From: Rhodocyclaceae bacterium UBA2346
GTDB taxonomy: Bacteria > Pseudomonadota > Gammaproteobacteria > Burkholderiales > Rhodocyclaceae
Assembly (NCBI GenBank): GCA_002344625.1
Contig: DDUE01000027.1
Location: forward strand, 1 to 5,436
Reading direction: 5' to 3'
Length of the DNA stretch: 5,436 nt
The notes under the pieces are model-generated. The model was not told the DNA's origin, did not search any database, and saw only the letters and a program-made list of their open reading frames with translations. Shown here piece after piece: positions 1 to 5,436 of this stretch. Numbering within the stretch: the stretch's first letter is position 1; each line of letters starts with the position of its first letter. A program made the translations under genes and the position numbers.

Positions 1-73
1 GGAACCGCGTCGACCGTGCGGCGGTGGCGGGTGCATGCCGGCGGCGGCGTCCGACCCCGTCGGCCGGTGGGTT

Positions 74-109
74 ATTTTGTCGCGGCCAGGTGCGACATTT
101 TGTCTCGGC
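74..109. promoter_or_regulatory. Putative activator-binding site: tandem and inverted repeat
   Basis: Two copies of ATTTTGTC-[G/T]-CGGC lie at 74-86 and 97-109. They match at 12 of 13 positions and are 23 bp apart start to start, about two helical turns. The first copy is also the left arm of a perfect inverted repeat, TGTCGC-N8-GCGACA (78-97). The block sits roughly 85-120 bp upstream of the start site predicted from the -24/-12 element at 170-185. That is the usual place for enhancer sites of sigma-54 activators. The identity of the regulator is unknown; a formate- or redox-responsive activator would be plausible but is inference. Confidence 0.55.
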
Positions 110-169
110 GTGGCGAACTTGTGGATATCTCCCTGGCGCCAGCATGGGCGTTGCGCCTGTGTCCCGCGA

Positions 170-185
170 TGGCACGGATAGTGCT
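170..185 (+). promoter_or_regulatory. Putative sigma-54 (-24/-12) promoter for the fdn operon
   Basis: The sequence TGGCACGGATAGTGCT fits the RpoN consensus TGGCACG-N4-TTGC(T/A) with one mismatch, the first T of TTGC. The invariant GG (171-172) and GC (183-184) are separated by exactly 10 bases, as required. Transcription would begin near base 196, leaving an untranslated leader of about 105 bases before fdnG. The repeat block upstream at 74-109 strengthens the call, because sigma-54 promoters need a remote activator. I saw no convincing sigma-70 promoter in the leader. Confidence 0.6.
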
Positions 186-290
186 CGCGGGTTTTCGTTC
201 CGGATGTCGCGCGCCGCTCGAGGCTGGTCGCGACCGGCCGACACCCGCATCGGCCCGCCACCGCGCGAATCTTCCGGCAAAAAACACGCG

Positions 291-296
291 AGGAGG
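291..296 (+). promoter_or_regulatory. Ribosome binding site of fdnG
   Basis: A perfect AGGAGG lies four bases before the ATG at 301. It decides the start codon, since the reading frame itself is open far upstream. The ATG it serves opens directly into a twin-arginine signal peptide. Confidence 0.85.
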
Positions 297-300
297 GTTC

Positions 301-3300
301 ATGCAGATCAACAGACGCCAGTTCTTCAAGATTTCGACCGCCGGGCTCGGCGCCTCCAGCCTCGCCGCGCTCGGTATGGCGCCGGCCGTGGCCCAGGCCG
401 ACGTGCGCCAGTTCAAGCTGTCGCGCGCCAAGGAAACGCGCAACAACTGTACCTACTGTTCGGTGGGCTGTGGCATCTTGATGTACAGCCTGGGCGACGG
501 CGCCAAGAACGTCAAGGCGAAGATCTTCCACATCGAGGGCGACCCGGATCATCCGGTCAGCCGTGGTTCGCTCTGTCCCAAGGGGTCGGGGCTGATCGAC
601 TACATCCACAGCGAACAGCGCCTGCGATACCCCGAAGTGCGCGAGCCCGGCACCAACGAATGGAAGCGCATCACCTGGGACGAGGCCAATACGCGCATCG
701 CCCGCCTGCTCAAGGACGACCGCGACGCCAACTTCATCGAACGCAACGAGAAGGGCGAGCTGGTCAACCGCTGGCTGAGCTCGGGCATGCTGGCCTCGTC
801 GGCGGCGAGCAACGAAACCGGCGTCCTCGACTTCAAGTTCGCGCGTGCGCTGGGCATGGTCGGCATGGATTGCCAGGCGCGCCTGTGCCACGGCCCCACC
901 GTGTCGGCGCTGGCGCCGTCGTTCGGCCGTGGCGCGATGACCAACCATTGGGTGGATATTAAGAACGCCAACGTGATCCTGGTGATGGGCGGCAACCCCG
1001 CCGAGGCCCATCCGGTCGGCTTCAAGTGGGCGGTCGAGGCCAAGGTGCGCAACAAGGCCACGATGATGGTGGTCGATCCGCGCTTCAGCCGCACCGCGGC
1101 GGTGGCGGACATGTACTCGCCGATCCGCGCCGGCTCGGATGCCGCGTTCCTGATGGGCCTGGTCAATTACCTGCTCAGCCACGACAAGATCCACCACGAG
1201 TACGTCAGGGCGTATACCAACGCGACCCTGATCGTGCGCGAGGACTTCTATTTCGAAGACGGCCTGTTCAGCGGTTTCAATGCCGACAAGAAGGTGTACG
1301 ACAAATCGTCGTGGACCTACGAAGTCGGCCCGGACGGTTACGCGCTGCGCGACGAGACGCTGACCCACCCGCGCTGCGTGCTCAACCTGCTGCGCAAGCA
1401 TGTCGAGCGCTACACCCCGGAAACGGTGAGTTCGCTGTGCGGCACGCCCAAGGAAGACTTTCTGAAGATCGCCGGGATCATGGCCGGCACCTGTGTGCCG
1501 GACCGCACCGCGACCATCCTGTATGCGCTGGGCTGGACCCACCATACCGCCGGTGCGCAGATCATTCGCGGCGCGGCGATGATCCAGCTGCTGCTGGGCA
1601 ACATCGGCATGCCCGGCGGCGGGGTGAACGCGCTGCGCGGCCACTCCAACATCCAGGGCTATACCGACCTGGGCCTGCTGTCGGTGCGCCTGCCGGGCTA
1701 CATGAACCTGCCGCAGGACGGCCAGCAGACGCTGCAGGGCTATCTGGCCGACATCACGCCGCAGGCCGATCTGCCCGGCCAGGTCAATTTCTGGAAGAAC
1801 ACGCCCAAGTTCTTCGTCAGCCTGATGAAGAACCTGTGGGGCGAACACGCCACGCAAGCGAACGACTGGGGTTTCCACTGGCTGCCCAAGTGGGACCGCA
1901 GCTACGACATGCTGGCTTACTTCGACCTGATGTACCACGGCAAGGTCAACGGCTACATCGCCCAGGGTTTCAACCCGATCGCGGCGATGCCGGACTCGGG
2001 CAAGGTCCGCGATGCGCTGTCCAAGCTCAAGTTCCTGGTGGTGATCGATCCGCTGCAGACCGAGACCTCGACCTTCTGGCAGAACCACGGCGAGTTCAAC
2101 GATGTCGATCCGTCCGCGATCCAGACCACGGTGTTCCGCCTGCCGTCGTCCTGTTTCGCAGAGGAAGAAGGCACCATCGTCAACTCCGGGCGCTGGCTGC
2201 AGTGGCACTGGGCCGGCCAGGCGCCGCCGTTCGAAGCCCGCCACGACGGCAAGATTCTCGGCAACATCTTCATGAAGCTGCGCGAGCTGTACCAGACCGA
2301 AGGCGGCGCCTGTCCCGAGCAGGTGCTCAACATGAACTGGGACTACCACGACCCCTTCGACCCTCATCCCGAGGAGGTCGCCAAGGAGGCCAATGGCTAT
2401 GCGCTGGCCGACCTCTACGACGACGGCGGCAAGCTGATCGCGAAGAAGGGCGAGCTGCTGTCCGACTTCGGCCAGTTGCGCGACGACGGCAGCACCGCCA
2501 GCTATTGCTGGATCTTCGCCGGTTCGTGGACCGAGGCGGGCAACCAGATGGCCCGGCGCGACAACACCGACACCGGGCTGGGCAACACGCCCGGGTGGTC
2601 CTGGGCCTGGCCGGCCAACCGCCGCATTCTCTACAACCGCGCCTCGATGGACCCGTCGGGCAAGCCATGGGACCCCAAGCGCCAGCTGCTGCACTGGGAC
2701 GGCAAGCGCTGGAGCGGCGCCGACGTGCCCGACTACCCGGCCGGCTCGCCGCCCAACAGCGGCGTCAATCCGTTCATCATGCTGCCGGAAGGCCTGGGGC
2801 GCCTGTTCTCGGGCAAGGGCCTGAACGACGGCCCCTTCCCCGAACACTACGAGCCGGCCGAAAGCCCGCTCGCCGCCAACCCGCTGCACCCGAACGTCAG
2901 CACCAACCCGGTGGCGCGCGTGTTCGCGGCCGATGCCGCGCGGCTGGGCACGCGCGACCAGTTTCCGTATGTGGCCACCACCTACTCGATCACCGAGATG
3001 TTCCGCCACTGGACCAAGCACGCGCTGCTGAATGCCATCGTGCAGCCCGAGCAGTTCGTCGAGATCAGCGAGAAGCTGGCCGCCAGAAAAGGCATCCTCG
3101 CCGGCGACGTGGTGAAGGTGTCGAGCCGGCGCGGCTTCATCCGCGGCAAGGCGGTGGTCACCAAGCGGGTGATGACGTTGCAGGTGGACGGCCAGGAGCT
3201 CGAGCAAATCGGCATTCCCTGTCACTGGGGCTTCGAGGGCAGCACCCGCAAGGGTTTCCTGGCCAACACCCTCAGCCCCGGCATCGGTGATGCCAACGCG

Positions 3301-3348
3301 CAGACGCCGGAATTCAAGGCCTTCCTGGTCAACGTCGAGAAGGTTTGA
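301..3348 (+). CDS. fdnG: Respiratory formate dehydrogenase, catalytic alpha subunit (Cys form)
   Basis: This is the catalytic subunit of membrane-bound formate dehydrogenase (FDH-N/FDH-O type), oxidising formate to CO2 in the periplasm on a Mo- or W-bisMGD cofactor. The protein has 1015 residues, the same length as E. coli FdnG. It starts with a Tat signal (NRRQFFK, residues 4-10) and a hydrophobic stretch ending in AQA at 31-33, the likely cleavage site. C50, C53, C57 and C92 bind the [4Fe-4S] cluster, followed by K94. The metal ligand is C196 (codon TGC at 886-888) where E. coli has selenocysteine; H197 and R446 (in [11 protein letters not shown]) complete the active site. The molybdopterin oxidoreductase core is followed by a dinucleotide-binding domain from about residue 890 to the end. 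The start at 301 is set by AGGAGG and the Tat motif. fdnH follows 11 bases later. The choice of fdnG over fdoG as symbol is uncertain; the family is not. Confidence 0.97.
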   Translation: MQINRRQFFKISTAGLGASSLAALGMAPAVAQADVRQFKLSRAKETRNNCTYCSVGCGILMYSLGDGAKNVKAKIFHIEGDPDHPVSRGSLCPKGSGLIDYIHSEQRLRYPEVREPGTNEWKRITWDEANTRIARLLKDDRDANFIERNEKGELVNRWLSSGMLASSAASNETGVLDFKFARALGMVGMDCQARLCHGPTVSALAPSFGRGAMTNHWVDIKNANVILVMGGNPAEAHPVGFKWAVEAKVRNKATMMVVDPRFSRTAAVADMYSPIRAGSDAAFLMGLVNYLLSHDKIHHEYVRAYTNATLIVREDFYFEDGLFSGFNADKKVYDKSSWTYEVGPDGYALRDETLTHPRCVLNLLRKHVERYTPETVSSLCGTPKEDFLKIAGIMAGTCVPDRTATILYALGWTHHTAGAQIIRGAAMIQLLLGNIGMPGGGVNALRGHSNIQGYTDLGLLSVRLPGYMNLPQDGQQTLQGYLADITPQADLPGQVNFWKNTPKFFVSLMKNLWGEHATQANDWGFHWLPKWDRSYDMLAYFDLMYHGKVNGYIAQGFNPIAAMPDSGKVRDALSKLKFLVVIDPLQTETSTFWQNHGEFNDVDPSAIQTTVFRLPSSCFAEEEGTIVNSGRWLQWHWAGQAPPFEARHDGKILGNIFMKLRELYQTEGGACPEQVLNMNWDYHDPFDPHPEEVAKEANGYALADLYDDGGKLIAKKGELLSDFGQLRDDGSTASYCWIFAGSWTEAGNQMARRDNTDTGLGNTPGWSWAWPANRRILYNRASMDPSGKPWDPKRQLLHWDGKRWSGADVPDYPAGSPPNSGVNPFIMLPEGLGRLFSGKGLNDGPFPEHYEPAESPLAANPLHPNVSTNPVARVFAADAARLGTRDQFPYVATTYSITEMFRHWTKHALLNAIVQPEQFVEISEKLAARKGILAGDVVKVSSRRGFIRGKAVVTKRVMTLQVDGQELEQIGIPCHWGFEGSTRKGFLANTLSPGIGDANAQTPEFKAFLVNVEKV

Positions 3349-3353
3349 GGGAG
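3348..3353 (+). promoter_or_regulatory. Ribosome binding site of fdnH
   Basis: AGGGAG lies six bases before the ATG at 3360 and begins on the last base of the fdnG stop codon. It supports the ATG at 3360 over an in-frame TTG at 3345, which overlaps the fdnG stop and has no suitably placed site of its own. A second in-frame ATG at 3366 is also possible. Confidence 0.75.
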
Positions 3354-3359
3354 CACACC

Positions 3360-4262
3360 ATGTCCATGCAATCACAAGACATCATCCAGCGCTCCGCCAC
3401 CTCCGCGCTGACGCCCGCGCCGCAGGTGCGCGACCACAAGCTCGAAGTGGCCAAGCTCATCGACGTCACCACCTGTATCGGCTGCAAGGCCTGCCAGGTG
3501 GCCTGTTCGGAGTGGAACGACATCCGCGACGAGGTCGGGATCAACTTCGGCGTCTACGACAACCCGGCCGACCTCTCGGCCAAGACCTGGACGCTGATGC
3601 GCTTCACCGAGCACGAGGAGGACGGCCGTCTGCAGTGGCTGATCCGCAAGGACGGCTGCATGCACTGCGCCGATCCGGGCTGTCTCAAGGCCTGTCCGGC
3701 GCCGGGCGCGATCATCCAGTACGCCAACGGCATCGTCGATTTCATCTCCGACAAGTGCATCGGCTGCGGCTACTGCATCGCCGGCTGTCCGTTCAACATC
3801 CCGCGCATCAACAAGGACGACAACAAGGCCTACAAATGCACCTTGTGCTCCGACCGTGTCGCGGTCGGGCAGGCGCCGTCGTGCGTCAAGAGCTGTCCGA
3901 CCGGTGCGATCCAGTTCGGCACCAAGGAAGACATGAAGCAGTTCGCGTCCGAGCGCATCGTCGACCTCAAGTCGCGCGGTTTCGACAACGCCGGCCTGTA
4001 CGACCCCGAAGGCGTGGGCGGCACCCATGTGATGTACGTGCTGCACCATGCCGACCAGCCGTCGCTGTACGCCGGCCTGCCGGAAAACCCGATGATCGCG
4101 GCGACCGTCAACCTGTGGAAGGGCTTGCTCAAGCCGCTGGCCACCGTCGGCATCGCCGCCGCCGGGCTGTTCGGCTTCTTCCACTACATCACCGTCGGCC
4201 CCAACCGCGCCGACGACGAGGAAGAGGCCCACGACGAGAACGAAACGGAGGTGACCAAATGA
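3360..4262 (+). CDS. fdnH: Formate dehydrogenase iron-sulfur beta subunit
   Basis: This is the electron-transfer subunit that carries electrons from FdnG to the cytochrome b anchor. It has 300 residues, as in E. coli FdoH (FdnH is 294). Sixteen cysteines form four [4Fe-4S] binding groups: C39/C42/C45/C49, C100/C103/C108/C112, C133/C136/C139/C143 and C160/C163/C175/C179. As in this family, the last cysteine of one group generally ligates a cluster formed with a distant group. A single hydrophobic segment at about residues 256-279 is the C-terminal membrane anchor, followed by a short, very acidic tail. There is no signal peptide, consistent with export together with the Tat-bearing FdnG. The gene is tightly packed, 11 bases after fdnG and overlapping fdnI by four. 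The start was chosen from AGGGAG at 3348-3353. Confidence 0.96.
   Translation: MSMQSQDIIQRSATSALTPAPQVRDHKLEVAKLIDVTTCIGCKACQVACSEWNDIRDEVGINFGVYDNPADLSAKTWTLMRFTEHEEDGRLQWLIRKDGCMHCADPGCLKACPAPGAIIQYANGIVDFISDKCIGCGYCIAGCPFNIPRINKDDNKAYKCTLCSDRVAVGQAPSCVKSCPTGAIQFGTKEDMKQFASERIVDLKSRGFDNAGLYDPEGVGGTHVMYVLHHADQPSLYAGLPENPMIAATVNLWKGLLKPLATVGIAAAGLFGFFHYITVGPNRADDEEEAHDENETEVTK
4247..4254 (+). promoter_or_regulatory. Ribosome binding site of fdnI inside the end of fdnH
   Basis: GGAGGTGA is an eight-base perfect match to the anti-Shine-Dalgarno sequence and ends four bases before the fdnI ATG at 4259. It lies within the final codons of fdnH, and the stop and start codons overlap as ATGA. This suggests strong, translationally coupled expression of the anchor subunit. 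Confidence 0.8.
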
Positions 4263-4885
4263 CGGACAAGAAAGAAAAGCTGATCCAGCGCTACTCCGCC
4301 GGCGAGCGCATCAACCACTGGATCGTCGCCTGGTGTTTCATCCTGCTGGCGATCTCGGGGCTGGCGTTCTTCTACCCGGCCTTCTTCTGGCTCACCGGGG
4401 TGTTCGGCACGCCGCAACTGGCGCGCATCCTGCACCCGTTCATCGGCGTGGTGATGTTCTTAGCCTTCGCCCGCCAGTTCTTCCGCTACTGGCATCACAA
4501 CTTCATCGACAAGGAAGACGTGAAGTGGATGAAGGCGGTCGGTGAGGTCATGAAGGGCAACGAGGTCGGCGACATCGGTCGCTACAACGGCGGGCAGAAA
4601 GGCATGTTCTGGCTGATGTGCGTCTGCATGGCGATGCTGCTGGTCACCGGTCTGATCGCTTGGCGCGAGTATTTCGCCGGCTACTTCCCGATCGAGGTGG
4701 TGCGCCTGGCGCTGCTGCTGCATGCCGCCAGCGCGATCATGCTGATCGCCGGCATCATCGTGCACGTCTATGCCGCGCTGTGGGTCAAGGGCACGATCCG
4801 TGCGATGGTGGAGGGCGTCGTCACCCATGCCTGGGCGAAGAAGCACCACCCGCGCTGGTACCGTGAAATGACCGGCCGCGATTGA
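4259..4885 (+). CDS. fdnI: Formate dehydrogenase cytochrome b556 gamma subunit
   Basis: This integral membrane diheme cytochrome b anchors the complex and passes electrons to quinone. It has 208 residues (E. coli FdnI 217, FdoI 211). Four hydrophobic segments are visible at about residues 22-39, 54-74, 116-134 and 148-174. Candidate heme ligands are H20 (in GERINHW), H59 (ARILHPF), H155 (LLLHAAS) and H169 (IIVHVYA), matching the four heme histidines of E. coli FdnI (18, 57, 155, 169). The motif GRYNGGQKG (residues 107-115) in the loop before the third segment is typical of the family. The start is fixed by GGAGGTGA at 4247-4254 and by the ATGA overlap with fdnH. One oddity is a lone TTA leucine codon (4460-4462) in otherwise GC-rich codon use. 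Confidence 0.96.
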   Translation: MTDKKEKLIQRYSAGERINHWIVAWCFILLAISGLAFFYPAFFWLTGVFGTPQLARILHPFIGVVMFLAFARQFFRYWHHNFIDKEDVKWMKAVGEVMKGNEVGDIGRYNGGQKGMFWLMCVCMAMLLVTGLIAWREYFAGYFPIEVVRLALLLHAASAIMLIAGIIVHVYAALWVKGTIRAMVEGVVTHAWAKKHHPRWYREMTGRD

Positions 4886-4923
4886 CCGGCAGTCACCGAT
4901 CCACCTTGCCGGGGCCTGCGCCC

Positions 4924-5408
4924 ATGCTGCCGATGCCTGCCTGTCCGCTGCCGGCCGAGTCCGACTTCGATCCGGCCGACTGGCCGACCGCGCGCAGCCT
5001 GCCGGTCAGCCGCGTCGCGGTGGGGCGGGGGGCGTGCGAGGATGTGGATGAGGTGGTCGAGGAAGTGCCGGTGGCGCTGGTGTTCAACGGCATCTCGCAT
5101 GCGGTGATGCTCGCGTCGCCGGCGGATCTCGAAGACTTCGCACTCGGTTTCGCGTTGAGCGAGAGCATCGTCGCCGATGCCGCCGAAGTGTTCGACCGCG
5201 AGGTGTTCGCGCGGGCCGCCGGGCTGGAGGTGAGGCTGGAGATCGCCGCGCGGCGCTTTCTCGAACTCAAGGCGCGCCGCCGCGCGCTGGTCGGGCGTAC
5301 CGGCTGCGGCCTCTGCGGTGTCGATAGCCTGGCCGAGTTCGAACGTGCCTTGCCGGTGCTGCCCGGCGGGCTGCGCGTCGCGGTCGACGGGCTGCGGCAG
5401 GCGCTGGC
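4924..5408 (+). CDS. fdhD: Formate dehydrogenase accessory sulfurtransferase FdhD (5' part)
   Basis: FdhD takes sulfur from the cysteine desulfurase IscS and passes it to the bis-MGD cofactor of formate dehydrogenase in the cytoplasm, a step required for activity. About 161 native residues are present; E. coli FdhD has 277, so the C-terminal part is missing. Family motifs are clear: EEVPVALVFNGISHAVML (46-63), SPADLEDFALGF (65-76) and GRTGCGLCGVDSL (124-136). The last contains the conserved CxxC (C128, C131) that carries the sulfur. Genomic sequence ends at 5408; the open frame to 5436 (ending DRKSTRLHS) is sequencing adapter. The gene lies 38 bases after fdnI in the same direction and probably belongs to the operon. 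The start is less certain: only a weak GGGG (4911-4914) precedes it, and an in-frame ATG at 4933 and TTG at 4906 are alternatives. Confidence 0.93.
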
Positions 5409-5436
5409 AGATCGGAAGAGCACACGCCTGCACTCC
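5409..5436 (+). other. Illumina TruSeq adapter remnant (not genomic)
   Basis: The first 18 bases, AGATCGGAAGAGCACACG, are identical to the TruSeq read-through adapter. The next ten match it except at two positions: C for T at 5427 and C for A at 5431. In the fdhD frame it reads DRKSTRLHS, close to the DRKSTRLNS peptide that this adapter encodes. It lies exactly at the sequence end, as expected for untrimmed reads carried into a contig edge. Confidence 0.95.

Larger units (their letters stand above)
1..300. other. Non-coding leader upstream of fdnG
   Basis: I see no supportable gene here. The fdnG frame stays open back to the window edge, giving about 95 extra codons. That stretch is arginine- and proline-rich, resembles no protein I recognise, and would place a Tat signal peptide in the middle of the protein, so I treat it as chance openness in GC-rich DNA. 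The stretch does contain a repeat block (74-109), a -24/-12 promoter-like sequence (170-185) and the fdnG ribosome binding site (291-296). Bases 1-70 may include the tail of an upstream region, but no stop codon or family signature identifies one. Confidence 0.75.

Noticed and set aside
51..78. Possible terminator: CCGAC-CCC-GTCGG hairpin followed by a T-rich stretch
   Set aside because: The stem is 5 bp, and the T run begins more than 10 bases after it. The T-rich stretch is better explained as part of the repeat at 74-86.
16..300. N-terminal extension of FdnG by about 95 residues from an upstream start
   Set aside because: The perfect AGGAGG before 301, the Tat signal starting at that ATG, and the exact match to the family length all place the start at 301. 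The extension also covers the promoter-like elements.
1026..3290. Long + strand open frame (754 codons) overlapping fdnG in another frame
   Set aside because: Its translation is dominated by Arg, Gly, Pro and Ala, typical of an out-of-frame reading of a high-GC gene, and fdnG is unambiguous over the same span.
3372..4232. Long minus-strand open frame (286 codons) opposite fdnH
   Set aside because: It is a by-product of GC-rich codon use opposite a certain gene. Its valine-, alanine- and aspartate-rich translation shows no family motif.
3287..4258. Apparent fusion of an out-of-frame segment to FdnI
   Set aside because: The open frame runs through fdnH in the wrong frame. The real FdnI begins at 4259 with its own ribosome site and the conserved N-terminus.
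4886..4912. Possible terminator hairpin between fdnI and fdhD (CCGGCA / TGCCGG)
   Set aside because: The stem is only 6 bp with a 15-base loop and no T-tract follows, so it is unlikely to stop transcription. A minor effect on fdhD translation cannot be excluded.
4768..5433. Minus-strand open frames opposite fdhD
   Set aside because: They begin in or next to the adapter remnant, are low-complexity shadows of fdhD, and have no recognisable domain.

Overview
The window holds most of a respiratory formate dehydrogenase locus from a high-GC proteobacterium. Four genes lie head to tail on the + strand: fdnG (catalytic Mo/W-bisMGD subunit), fdnH (four-cluster ferredoxin-like subunit), fdnI (diheme cytochrome b membrane anchor) and the 5' part of fdhD (sulfurtransferase that matures the Mo cofactor). 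The proteins closely resemble E. coli FDH-N/FDH-O, with nearly identical subunit lengths and cofactor ligands at matching positions. GC-rich codon use, very few TTA codons, strong Shine-Dalgarno sequences and a sigma-54-type promoter suggest a proteobacterium, perhaps a betaproteobacterium such as the Rhodocyclales. That taxonomic placement is inference only.

Layout: bases 1-300 are a non-coding leader. It contains a tandem/inverted repeat (74-109) that looks like an upstream activator site, then a well-matched -24/-12 (sigma-54) promoter (170-185), then a perfect AGGAGG in front of fdnG. fdnG (301-3348) is followed after 11 bases by fdnH (3360-4262). fdnH overlaps fdnI (4259-4885) by ATGA. 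fdhD starts 38 bases after fdnI and runs off the end of the window.

How they work together: FdnG is exported by the Tat system with FdnH riding along, and oxidises formate in the periplasm. Electrons pass through the Fe-S clusters of FdnG and FdnH to the two b hemes of FdnI and then to quinone. FdhD acts in the cytoplasm, handing sulfur to the bis-MGD cofactor before export. FdnG has cysteine at residue 196, where E. coli FdnG has selenocysteine, so this locus does not need UGA recoding.

The last 28 bases (5409-5436) are not genomic. They match the Illumina TruSeq adapter at 26 of 28 positions, so the fdhD reading frame after about residue 161 is an artefact. I see no novel system here. The most informative items are the adapter remnant and the apparent sigma-54 control region.
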